From Anditalea andensis (GTDB taxonomy: Bacteria > Bacteroidota > Bacteroidia > Cytophagales > Cyclobacteriaceae), in assembly GCF_000714815.1 (NCBI RefSeq), contig NZ_JMIH01000015.1:167478-231477 (forward strand): a stretch of DNA of 64,000 nucleotides. The letters run 5' to 3'. The position numbers were made by a program, and so were the translations under genes. Positions 26,391 to 35,271 of the stretch are shown piece after piece (position 1 is the first letter of the stretch; every line of letters begins with the position of its first letter). The notes beneath the pieces were generated by a model that was not told where the DNA came from, made no database searches, and saw only the letters and a list, made by a program, of their open reading frames with translations.

Positions 26391-29300
26391 ATGAGGAAAA
26401 TTTTACTAATGCTAATGATAGCCATGACAGTACATGTTACTGTAATGGCTCAGACAAGGGTTATTACTGGAAGGGTAATTTCCTCTGAAGACAGAGAGGG
26501 ATTTCCTGGAGTAAATGTTCTTGTAAGAGGTACCTCTATAGGGGTCGTCACTGATTTGGAAGGTTCCTTTTCCATATCCGTACCTCAAGGTGCTTCAGAA
26601 CTAACTTTTAGTTTCGTTGGATTCAATAGTCAGGTGGTTAATATTGGGAACCGCAGTGTGCTAGAGGTGGTTTTAGAGCCTGATCTAAAAACCCTTGGCG
26701 AAGTAATAGTCGTTGGATATGGTGCTCAGTCTAAAAGAACAATAACAGGGGCTATTTCTTCAGTGGGTGGGGAACAAATATTAAATACTCCGGTTCAGAG
26801 CTTTGATCAAGCACTTCAAGGTCGAGTAGCCGGTGTTAACATTACTACACCTAATGGTGTTCTTAATAACCGTCCGGTTATTAGAGTAAGAGGTGTGAAT
26901 TCACTGAGCCTTAGCTCTTATCCCTTGGTAGTAATTGATGGAGTACCTACTTATACTGGAGACTTATCTAGTAATTCTGCAGCTAATAATCCTTTAGCTA
27001 ATGTTAACCCTGCTGATATTCAGTCGGTTGAAATACTTAAAGATGCTTCTGCCGCTGCAATTTATGGTTCTAGAGCCTCGAATGGTGTAATATTGGTTAC
27101 CACTAAACGGGGACAGGAAGGTGCATCTAGGGTTACATTTGACTCTTGGGTTGGTCTTACTGAACCTGTACGACTGTTCAGTCTTCTAAATGCTGCTGAA
27201 TATATGGAGGTTAAAAATGAAGCAAGAAGAAATGCAAATCAGTCTGAAGCATTTTTTCCAATATTGGATGCAAACGGAGAAGTAGTAGATACTAATTGGT
27301 ATGATGAAGTGATGAGGAATGGACTAGGTCATTCTCATAATCTAGGTATATCGGGAGGAAATGCTAAAACCAATTATTATTTCTCTACAGGGTATACCTC
27401 ACAGGAAGGTATAATCAGAGGGAATGATTTTGAAAGGTTCAATGGTCGTCTTAATATTGACCATAAAGTTTTTAATAGGTTTATGGTGGGGGCTACAATG
27501 AACTATACTAGTTCTACCAATAGGGCTCCAAATACTGGGTCCTTGCCAGGTCAGAGTTTTGGCACATCTGGATTAGGAAGAATTCCGCTGGTGAGTGCAC
27601 CAAATGTTCCAGTGTATTTGCCTGATGGCAGTTATAATATTACACCAAACAACCAGTTAGGACCAGGTAATAATACAGTTCAATCAGGATTTGTAAATCC
27701 TGCACCTATAATTGACTTAAACAGAATGAGTTCAGTGAATAGTCATTTATTAGGATCTGTATATGGTGATGTCGAAATAATCAAAGGGTTAAACTTTAGA
27801 TCTACCTATGGTTTGGATAGGTTGACTATAGAAGATCAGACATTTTACACTGCACTTCATGGAGATGGTTTTGGTTCTGGCGGATTAGCATCTAATTCAT
27901 ATAGAACACTAAACCGATGGAATTTCCAGCATACATTATCTTATAATACTGGTTTTGGTGAAAGCATTGATGCGAACTTTTTGTTGGGAAATGAACAGCA
28001 GTATAGCCAAGATGAAAGATGGGGAGCACAGAGAACGGTAATAGCTGATGATTTTTTTGAATCATATCAAGGGAATTATACCACTATAATACCTGTTAAT
28101 AATATACAGACTGAAAATTATCTTACTTCATTCTTTGCCAGAGCCAATTTTAATGTATTGAATAAATACCTTATATCTATGAATATAAGAAGAGATGGGT
28201 ATTCTGCGTTCTCAGAGGGTAACAAGTTCGGCAACTTTTGGGGAGGTTCAGTAGGATATATATTGTCTGAAGAAGCAGCCTGGAAAAATTCAGTAATTAA
28301 TAATACCATTAATTATTTTAGAGTAAGAGCGAGTTATGGTTTAGTAGGAAATAATGGAGTGACAAATTTCGCTTCCCTAGGTCTATATGGTACAGGATTA
28401 TACGGTGCGGATCCCACCATATTATATACTCAGCCATCTAACCCCAATCTTTCTTGGGAAACCAGTAAAAAAACAGATGTAGGTATAAATTTCAATATGT
28501 TCCAAGATAGACTGGAAGGTGAATTTACTTATTATCATACTTTAGTAGATGGTCTTATACTGCCAGTGCCTCAGGCTCCTTCCAAAGGTGTTCCGGGTAC
28601 TGCTACCAATATGACTGGAAGCGGTTCTATAGATACCAACATTGGTTCGATGTCTAACCAAGGTATAGAGCTTTCGTTAACTTATAAGGCAATTAATACC
28701 CCTAATTTTAAATGGGATGTAAATTTTAATTTTTCCACTTTAAAGAATAAAGTGCTTTCTCTTGAATCGGAAGATTCTCAGATTATAAGTGCTACTTCTG
28801 GACTTGAGACTGTAAATATTACGAAAGTCGGAGAGTCTGTAGGAAGTTTATATGTGGTTGAAACTAGAGGGGTAAATCCTGAAAACGGCCGTAGAATATT
28901 TGTAAGAAGAGGAGCTAATGGCGAAGAGATATTGGTGCAATATGATCACCTTGGCACAGGATGGACCACGTTAGATGGACAGCGTGCCTCCCAGCCCACT
29001 CAAAATGCTGATGGGATTATTATGGGGCCCACTATTCCAACATGGTTTGGGGGCTTAGATAATACTTTTAGATTTGGAAATTTTGATTTGGGAATATTTA
29101 TTCAATATACTGGGGGAAATTACATTTATAACGGTACCAAAGCGGGATTAAGAGATATGAGATTCTGGAATAACCATACAGACGTCCTAGATCGCTGGAC
29201 CCCGGAAAATACTGGAGGATCAATACCGAGAGTTGTTTATACAGACAATATCTCAAATGGAAGTGCTTTTCCTATATCTGAAAATGTTGAAAAAGGTGAC

Positions 29301-29540
29301 TTTTTGCGAGTAAGAAATCTATCATTAGGCTATTCTTTGCCATCTTCACTTGCCCAAAGAATGAAGATAGGAAACGCAAGAATATATGGACAAGTACAGA
29401 ATGCTTTCTTATTAACTGGTTATTCAGGATCAGATCCAGAAATATCTACAAACGGTAACACTCCTACTGCTTCTGGTGTAGACAGAAATTCAATAGGTCA
29501 GGCAAGGGTTTTTACAGTAGGTGTTAATATTGGAATTTAA
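26391..29540 (+). CDS. SusC/RagA-family TonB-dependent transporter (set 2)
   Basis: 1049 residues from the ATG at 26391, which begins the signal peptide RKILLMLMIAMTVHVTVMAQ. Then the carboxypeptidase-D-like domain (TRVITGRVISSEDREGFPGV, LVRGTSIGVVTDLEGSFSI), the linker EVIVVGYGAQSKRTITGAIS, a plug ending NGVILVTTKRG and the barrel. The final residues RVFTVGVNIGI end in Ile instead of the usual aromatic residue. Paired with the SusD gene 10 bases downstream. No enzyme gene accompanies this pair, so the substrate is open. Codons are more AT-rich than in set 1. Confidence 0.95.
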   Translation: MRKILLMLMIAMTVHVTVMAQTRVITGRVISSEDREGFPGVNVLVRGTSIGVVTDLEGSFSISVPQGASELTFSFVGFNSQVVNIGNRSVLEVVLEPDLKTLGEVIVVGYGAQSKRTITGAISSVGGEQILNTPVQSFDQALQGRVAGVNITTPNGVLNNRPVIRVRGVNSLSLSSYPLVVIDGVPTYTGDLSSNSAANNPLANVNPADIQSVEILKDASAAAIYGSRASNGVILVTTKRGQEGASRVTFDSWVGLTEPVRLFSLLNAAEYMEVKNEARRNANQSEAFFPILDANGEVVDTNWYDEVMRNGLGHSHNLGISGGNAKTNYYFSTGYTSQEGIIRGNDFERFNGRLNIDHKVFNRFMVGATMNYTSSTNRAPNTGSLPGQSFGTSGLGRIPLVSAPNVPVYLPDGSYNITPNNQLGPGNNTVQSGFVNPAPIIDLNRMSSVNSHLLGSVYGDVEIIKGLNFRSTYGLDRLTIEDQTFYTALHGDGFGSGGLASNSYRTLNRWNFQHTLSYNTGFGESIDANFLLGNEQQYSQDERWGAQRTVIADDFFESYQGNYTTIIPVNNIQTENYLTSFFARANFNVLNKYLISMNIRRDGYSAFSEGNKFGNFWGGSVGYILSEEAAWKNSVINNTINYFRVRASYGLVGNNGVTNFASLGLYGTGLYGADPTILYTQPSNPNLSWETSKKTDVGINFNMFQDRLEGEFTYYHTLVDGLILPVPQAPSKGVPGTATNMTGSGSIDTNIGSMSNQGIELSLTYKAINTPNFKWDVNFNFSTLKNKVLSLESEDSQIISATSGLETVNITKVGESVGSLYVVETRGVNPENGRRIFVRRGANGEEILVQYDHLGTGWTTLDGQRASQPTQNADGIIMGPTIPTWFGGLDNTFRFGNFDLGIFIQYTGGNYIYNGTKAGLRDMRFWNNHTDVLDRWTPENTGGSIPRVVYTDNISNGSAFPISENVEKGDFLRVRNLSLGYSLPSSLAQRMKIGNARIYGQVQNAFLLTGYSGSDPEISTNGNTPTASGVDRNSIGQARVFTVGVNIGI

Positions 29541-29550
29541 ATTATCAACT

Positions 29551-31011
29551 ATGAAAAAGATATTATTAAATATATTTATAGGTTTGTCTGTAGTACTTAC
29601 TTCCTGTAACGAAGAACTTTTAAATCCCATACCTCCTATTACGTTTTCTGAGGCAGTAGTATTTGATACTCCGCAGAGAGTAGAACAGGTATTAAATGGG
29701 TTATATGCTACATTGATTAATGGCCAATTTTATGGAGGCCGATATCAGGTGTATAATGATATCAGAGCGGAAGAGTTTTCCAACAGGACTACAAATGGTG
29801 TAACAGGATTGGCTACATGGCAACATACTACAGTGTCCACCACTAATGAGGTACAGAACCTTTGGTCAGTAGCTTATTTAGCCATTAATCGTGCTAATAT
29901 TTTTATAGAAGGCGTAAACACAGCCAGAACAGGAGTTCTTGAGCCGGCAGTAGCCCAAAACTATATTGCGCAAGCAAGATTTATTAGAGGGCTGACTTAT
30001 TTTGCTTTATTGCAGTTGTATGCTAGGCCGTATATTTCAGATAATGGTGCCAGTCCAGGGTTACCCTTAAGGTTAGTTCCCGAATTGAGTGATGCTAATA
30101 ATGATCTTGCAAGATCTACAGTGGCACAGGTTTATGCACAAATATTGGAAGATCTAAACTTCGCTGAACAAAATTTAGCTGCTACCAATGCAAGTCCATA
30201 TTTAAATACAACTCGTGCTCACAAAAACTCCGCTATAGCGCTAAAAACTAGGGTATATTTAGCGATGGGTCAATATGATAATGTAATATTAGAAGCGAAT
30301 AAAATTGTTTCTGCCATAGCGCCATTCACGGCTACTTCAGGAGTATCACACAGTCTGCAGCCCACGGTGGCAGCTGTGTTTAGTACACCATATACTACTA
30401 CTGAAAGTATATTTTCAGCTCCATTTACGGAATTGGCTTTACCTGGAACTCAAAATGCGCTTGGAAGTTATTATAACCCGGGTCCAAGAGGTATTGGAGA
30501 TTATTCTTTGAATTTACAAACAGGTATTTTTGCAAACCCAGTGTTTAATGCTGCTAATGATGCTAGAGCAGCATGGCGTTTTGTAGTAACGAATGATGCA
30601 GGTGTATCGATTACCTATCTTAATAAGTTTCCTAGAGGTCCTCAGCACTTAGATTTTGCTCCTATAATCAGGTATGCTGAAGTTCTTTTGAACCTTTCAG
30701 AGGCATTGGTAAGAAGCGGTGGTGATCAGGGCCGTGCTTTAGCTCTACTTAATGCAGTGAGAACCAGGTCAAACAGTCAAGGTGCATATGCTGCTTTTTC
30801 TACTTCGGCTGCTTTTATTGAAGCCATTTTGTTGGAAAGAAGGCTTGAATTTGTAGGTGAAGGCTTAAGATCTTTCGATCTTTTAAGGACACTTCAGCCT
30901 ATACCGGGGAAAGAGAACGTTCAGGCAGTTCCTGTTTCCTCTTCAAATTATATTTGGCCCATTCCTGCAGATGAGCTATTGTTTAATGATTTAATGGAGC
31001 CTAATCCATAA
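29551..31011 (+). CDS. SusD/RagB-family surface lipoprotein (set 2)
   Basis: 486 residues from the ATG at 29551; an in-frame GTG at 29521 overlapping SusC is rejected because the lipoprotein signal starts at the ATG. Lipobox VVLTSC with Cys near residue 19, followed by acidic NEELL, compatible with a surface-export signal. SusD marks are AQARFIRGLTYFALLQLYAR, then HKNSAIALKTRVYLAMGQYD, RYAEVLLNLSEAL with LLNAVRTRSN, and LLERRLEFVGEGLRSFDLLR. A strong terminator follows. Confidence 0.93.
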   Translation: MKKILLNIFIGLSVVLTSCNEELLNPIPPITFSEAVVFDTPQRVEQVLNGLYATLINGQFYGGRYQVYNDIRAEEFSNRTTNGVTGLATWQHTTVSTTNEVQNLWSVAYLAINRANIFIEGVNTARTGVLEPAVAQNYIAQARFIRGLTYFALLQLYARPYISDNGASPGLPLRLVPELSDANNDLARSTVAQVYAQILEDLNFAEQNLAATNASPYLNTTRAHKNSAIALKTRVYLAMGQYDNVILEANKIVSAIAPFTATSGVSHSLQPTVAAVFSTPYTTTESIFSAPFTELALPGTQNALGSYYNPGPRGIGDYSLNLQTGIFANPVFNAANDARAAWRFVVTNDAGVSITYLNKFPRGPQHLDFAPIIRYAEVLLNLSEALVRSGGDQGRALALLNAVRTRSNSQGAYAAFSTSAAFIEAILLERRLEFVGEGLRSFDLLRTLQPIPGKENVQAVPVSSSNYIWPIPADELLFNDLMEPNP

Positions 31012-31035
31012 TATTAAAGAGAGTATTGATAATAG

Positions 31036-31066
31036 AGGGCTTTCTGTTGCGGAAAGCCCTTTTTTT
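31036..31066 (+). terminator. Intrinsic terminator of SusCD set 2
   Basis: Perfect 9-bp stem AGGGCTTTC (31036-31044) with GAAAGCCCT (31052-31060), 7-nt loop, followed by six T. Confidence 0.9.
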
Positions 31067-31130
31067 AGGGCTTATGGTTTAAATCCTAAGTATTTGATTT
31101 TCAGATAAAAGCTTAACAAAATAATAACAC

Positions 31131-31173
31131 AAAAACCCCGGAATCAGCTGCTTAAGGCTTTTTTCGGGGTTTT
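31131..31173. repeat. Hairpin at the left end of an IS remnant
   Basis: AAAACCCCG (31132-31140) pairs with CGGGGTTTT (31165-31173), then a T-rich tract. It lies just upstream of the transposase remnant and may be the element's end or a leftover protective hairpin that blocks read-through into the transposase. No matching right end was found. Confidence 0.45.
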
Positions 31174-31188
31174 CTTTTTTGTATTTTA

Positions 31189-31662
31189 ATGTTGCAAAAC
31201 AAAAATACTATGAAAGATATATACCAGCTTCCACTTTTCAAAGATTTCGATGGATATTCTCCAAAATATCACTTTTTTAAGAATTCATTTTTCGGTAAAA
31301 TCCATGATTCCTTACCCTGGGACGACCTTGTGGCCTGTCTTCCGGAAGAACGTTCCGGTAGGGGTGCACCCTGCTGGTTCGGTGCAAAAGGCATGTTTGC
31401 CCTCATGTTCCTCAAGACCTATCTGAACATCAGTGACAGACAGCTTCTTGAGCGTTACAATACCGACTGGGCCCTGCAGTACTTTTGCGGCAAGGTGCTG
31501 GCCGAAAATGAGCAAATTAAGGATATGACCATCATGACCAGGATCAGAGCTTAAATCGAAAAGCATTGTGAATGGGAAAAAATACAGGATGTTCTGATTG
31601 GTCACTGGAAACATGATGTTAACAACAGCCATGAGCTTGTCTTGGATGTATCCATAAACTAA
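31189..31662 (+). pseudogene. Truncated IS1182/IS5-type transposase remnant
   Basis: Codons 1-121 encode the N-terminal DUF772-type domain of a DDE transposase (YQLPLFKDFDGYSPKYHFFK, then RGAPCWFGAKGMFALMFLKT and ISDRQLLERYNTDWALQYFC). A TAA at 31552-31554 interrupts the frame after MTRIRA, yet the same frame continues for 35 codons with recognisable transposase sequence (KHCEWEKIQDVLIGHWKHDV, NNSHEL) until a second stop at 31660. The catalytic DDE core is missing. So the gene has both an internal stop and a 3' deletion and cannot work. The coding part is visibly more GC-rich than the flanking spacers, as expected of an insertion. Confidence 0.85.
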
Positions 31663-32137
31663 GGATTTAAATTTACCTTAATTGGTCATTGCTAAATGAA
31701 TTTTCCAAGAAGGCCTAAATAGGTACAACCCATGAAATTCCAAACTTGGTTTTTAGTACCTGTGATAAATTTATTCATATTTTTTAAGGTTTAAAACTTA
31801 TTATATGGTTTGAGGTATAGATAATATTTAATTTTTAATTCATGTGTTATGGTTTTTACATAATATATTTGGTGTATATGACTTTATTTGAATGAAAATA
31901 TTATTTAAAATATTTAAAAAATATATAATTTTGTTTTTGTATGTGTATTTGTTTAAATTAATTGCATTTTGACAAATTATTTTATTTTTAAAGTATAAAA
32001 TTTTATAAAAAATGGTTTCTCATATTTTGACCAAATATTATTTCCATTTTAGAGAGTAATAGATAAGTAATCCCTATTGTAAAATCAAAAGAATAGAGTT
32101 ACAATTGTTCCATCGTTAAACCAAAAATTTATTATTT
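31663..32137. other. AT-rich spacer upstream of SusC set 3
   Basis: 475 bp, very AT-rich, between the IS remnant and SusC set 3. No gene seen. It contains the conserved SusC leader at its right end. The deleted part of the transposase was presumably lost at its left border. Confidence 0.6.
32099..32129 (+). promoter_or_regulatory. Conserved leader element upstream of SusC set 3
   Basis: TTACAATTG (32099-32107), 4 variable bases, ATCGTTAAACCAAAAATT (32112-32129), 8 bases before the ATG. Identical in both blocks and in spacing to the element before SusC set 2. Confidence 0.6.
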
Positions 32138-35100
32138 ATGAGGAAATTGTTACTCTTAGGACTATTTGTTCTCTGTGCATCGTTGTCAACTTTTGCTCAG
32201 GGAAGGGTGGTCACCGGACAAGTTGTTTCGGCAGATGATGGGGAACCAGTATTGGGCGTCTCCATTTTAATTAAAGGTACCACTACAGGTGTGCCAACAG
32301 ATATCGACGGTAATTTCTCTATAGAAGTTCCTAATGAAAATTCTGTATTAGTTTTTAGATACATTGGCTACAAGGTAAAAGAGGTAAGGGTGGGAAATCA
32401 GTCCAGACTTAATGTTACATTGGAATCAGATGAGCGGGCATTACAAGAAGTAGTAGTTACTGCATTTGGTGTTGAAAAAGAAACAAGAGCATTAGGTACT
32501 TCCGTAACTGCGGTTCGGAATGATGAGCTTGTAAGGGGTAGGGCTACCAATCTATCAAATGCGCTAGCCGGAAAAGTAGCAGGAGTAAGAGTACAGGGTT
32601 CTAGTGGAATGGTAGGGGCTTCTTCTAATGTTTTTATTAGAGGTTTTACTACCTTCACAGGATCTAATCAGCCTTTGATGATTGTAGATGGCATTCCTAT
32701 CGATAATGGAGGTGGTACAAACCAATTGCAGTCTGGGGTATCTAATTCAAATAGAGGAATAGATATTAATCCAGATGACATTGAGGAAATGACTGTGTTA
32801 AAAGGCCCATCAGCAGCTGTTCTTTATGGATCTCGTGCTGCAGGTGGCGCTATCCTTATTACTACTAAAAAGGGTAAAGCTGGAGCGAAAAAGGCTAATG
32901 TTAGCTTTACTTCTAACATCAATTTCGCTGAAGTCAATAGGTTTCCTGAATACCAGAACACCTATGCTCAAGGCTTAGGAGGGAATTTTTTAACAGTGAA
33001 TACTCCAGAATCATGGGGGCCTAGAATAGCAGGACAACAAGTAACCAATTTCCGTGGAGAGCAAGAAACACTCACCGCTTATCCCAATAACGTAAAAGAC
33101 TTGTTTAAAACTGGAGTGAATTTGCAAAACAACCTTTCCGTATCTGGAGCCTCCAATACAGGTGATTATTTCCTTTCTTACGGTAATTTGAATGAAAGCG
33201 GTATATTGGATAACAATCAGCTGACCAGGAATTCTGTTACTTTCAATGCAAATAATAGAATGACAGATAGATTGACTGTTGGGGTAAACATGATTTATTC
33301 AAACAATAGATCTCAGAGAACCCAGCAAGGAAATCAGTTGGCGAACCCATTCTTTAGATCTTGGTTTATGCCTAGATCTATAGATCCATTTGCTAATCCG
33401 TTCGAAAGGCCTGATCAGACACAAAGAAGTCCATCTAGTATAAATGATTTAGTTTCGGAAAATACTTGGTATGGCAATGATGATCATCCTTTGTTTACAA
33501 TCAATAGGAACCTATACAATGATCAAATAAATAGATTGATTGGTAGCGTAAACCTTTCCTATAAAATTTTAGATAACCTTACTTTCAATTACAGATTAGG
33601 TACGGATACTTATACAGAAGAAATTAAGATTATTAATGCTAGGAGTTCCAGAGGTGGGTCAGCCGCTGGACAAACCGGAGCTATAACGGACGAAATGTTT
33701 AGACGTACAGAAACCACTTCTGATGCAATTTTAAGATATGCCGAAAGATTTGCTGATGGGGAACTTGGTTTGACTGTATTATTAGGGAATCAAATTAACC
33801 AGCGAACTCAAAGAAGAAATCGTGTGACCGGAAGTAATATTCAGGTTATTGGATTTGAAAATATTACCAACACCCTTCAGTTTGACCCATTTGGTCAAAC
33901 TCAGCAAATTGGTTTAATTGGGGCTTTCGGGGACATTGGATTAGATTATAGAAATACTTATTTCATAAGTTTCCAAGGAAGAAATGACTGGTCCTCTACT
34001 TTTGGTAAAGAAAATAGATCCTATTTTTATCCTTCAGTGAATTCTTCGATTGTCTTAACAGATGCAATTCCGGCGCTTGCTGATAATAATGTCTTAAGCT
34101 TCTGGAAAATTAGAGGAGGATGGGCACTAGTAGGTAGAGAAGCTCCAGTCTTCAGTACTGATTCATATTTTAGTAGACAAACCATTGGAGATAGTTACGG
34201 CGTAAATATGTTGTTACCATTTAATGGTCAACTTGGACAATCTCTTAACTTGACAGGTGGAAACCCTAATCTAGGTCCTGAATTTACCAGATCTTGGGAA
34301 ATTGGTACTGATATGAGACTCTTTAATGGCAGGATTAACTTGGATGCGACTTATTACGAGCAGCATAGTTATGATATTATCTTTGGTGTACCTGTATCGG
34401 GTTCTTCAGGTATCACTAACCAATTCCAAAATGCTGGTACGTTAAATACTAAAGGCTTTGAATTACTTCTAGGTGGGTCTCCAATTCAAAGGGCCAATTT
34501 TAGCTGGGACCTTTCAGTTAATTACTCTTTTGTCCGTCCTGTAGTAGGTGAATTGGCTGAAGGAGTAGAGCAAATTACACTTGGTGGTTTTACATCTCCT
34601 TCTACTCGACTTATCGCAGGTCATCCATATGGCGTATTCTGGGGGTCTTATTTTGAACGACATACCAATGGACAATTATTGGTTAATCAGGATGGTAGAC
34701 CAAATTTAGCAAATGATAACAAAATTATAGGTGACCCTAATCCGGATTGGTTTGGTGGTATTACCAATACTTTTAACTATAAAGGGTTTTCACTTTCTGC
34801 ACTCATTGATATCAGAAAAGGAGGGGACATTATCTCTAGAAATATCTCTGATTTAAGAAGAACAGGTGCCGTAGTAGAAACTGAAGATAGGGATAGAGGG
34901 TGGATTGTAGACGGCGTAAATGCAGATGGCTCGCCAAATACTGTTCAGATCAGCGCTCAAAACTATTTTAACGATCTATATGGATTTGGTAGAGCTGAGT
35001 TAGTGACTTTTGATGGATCATGGATTAGATTGAGAGAAGCAGAGCTTTCTTATAGATTCCCATCTGCGATCCTTAATAAGACATTTATGGGAAGAGCTGA

Positions 35101-35260
35101 ACTTGGAATAGTAGGAAGAAATCTTTTCTTATACGCACCTAATGTGCCTCATATCGATCCTGAAGTGAATGCCCAAGGTCAAAGTAATTCTTTGGGTCTG
35201 GAATTTAATGCAATGCCACAGACTAGAACTTATGGTGCATTCGTAAGAGTTACATTTTAA
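32138..35260 (+). CDS. SusC/RagA-family TonB-dependent transporter (set 3)
   Basis: 1040 residues. Signal peptide RKLLLLGLFVLCASLSTFAQ, carboxypeptidase-D-like domain (GRVVTGQVVSADDGEPVLGV, LIKGTTTGVPTDIDGNFSI), linker EVVVTAFGVEKETRALGTSV (a different subgroup from the VVVGYG type of the other three sets), plug with ILITTKKG near 248 and barrel ending RTYGAFVRVTF. Twelve bases upstream of its SusD partner. The subgroup usually pairs with SusD-like proteins of the second Pfam type, as here. Substrate unknown. Confidence 0.95.
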   Translation: MRKLLLLGLFVLCASLSTFAQGRVVTGQVVSADDGEPVLGVSILIKGTTTGVPTDIDGNFSIEVPNENSVLVFRYIGYKVKEVRVGNQSRLNVTLESDERALQEVVVTAFGVEKETRALGTSVTAVRNDELVRGRATNLSNALAGKVAGVRVQGSSGMVGASSNVFIRGFTTFTGSNQPLMIVDGIPIDNGGGTNQLQSGVSNSNRGIDINPDDIEEMTVLKGPSAAVLYGSRAAGGAILITTKKGKAGAKKANVSFTSNINFAEVNRFPEYQNTYAQGLGGNFLTVNTPESWGPRIAGQQVTNFRGEQETLTAYPNNVKDLFKTGVNLQNNLSVSGASNTGDYFLSYGNLNESGILDNNQLTRNSVTFNANNRMTDRLTVGVNMIYSNNRSQRTQQGNQLANPFFRSWFMPRSIDPFANPFERPDQTQRSPSSINDLVSENTWYGNDDHPLFTINRNLYNDQINRLIGSVNLSYKILDNLTFNYRLGTDTYTEEIKIINARSSRGGSAAGQTGAITDEMFRRTETTSDAILRYAERFADGELGLTVLLGNQINQRTQRRNRVTGSNIQVIGFENITNTLQFDPFGQTQQIGLIGAFGDIGLDYRNTYFISFQGRNDWSSTFGKENRSYFYPSVNSSIVLTDAIPALADNNVLSFWKIRGGWALVGREAPVFSTDSYFSRQTIGDSYGVNMLLPFNGQLGQSLNLTGGNPNLGPEFTRSWEIGTDMRLFNGRINLDATYYEQHSYDIIFGVPVSGSSGITNQFQNAGTLNTKGFELLLGGSPIQRANFSWDLSVNYSFVRPVVGELAEGVEQITLGGFTSPSTRLIAGHPYGVFWGSYFERHTNGQLLVNQDGRPNLANDNKIIGDPNPDWFGGITNTFNYKGFSLSALIDIRKGGDIISRNISDLRRTGAVVETEDRDRGWIVDGVNADGSPNTVQISAQNYFNDLYGFGRAELVTFDGSWIRLREAELSYRFPSAILNKTFMGRAELGIVGRNLFLYAPNVPHIDPEVNAQGQSNSLGLEFNAMPQTRTYGAFVRVTF

Positions 35261-35271
35261 CATCATAGAAA

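Noticed and set aside
29521..29550. GTG start of SusD set 2 overlapping SusC
   Set aside because: The lipoprotein signal begins at the ATG at 29551.
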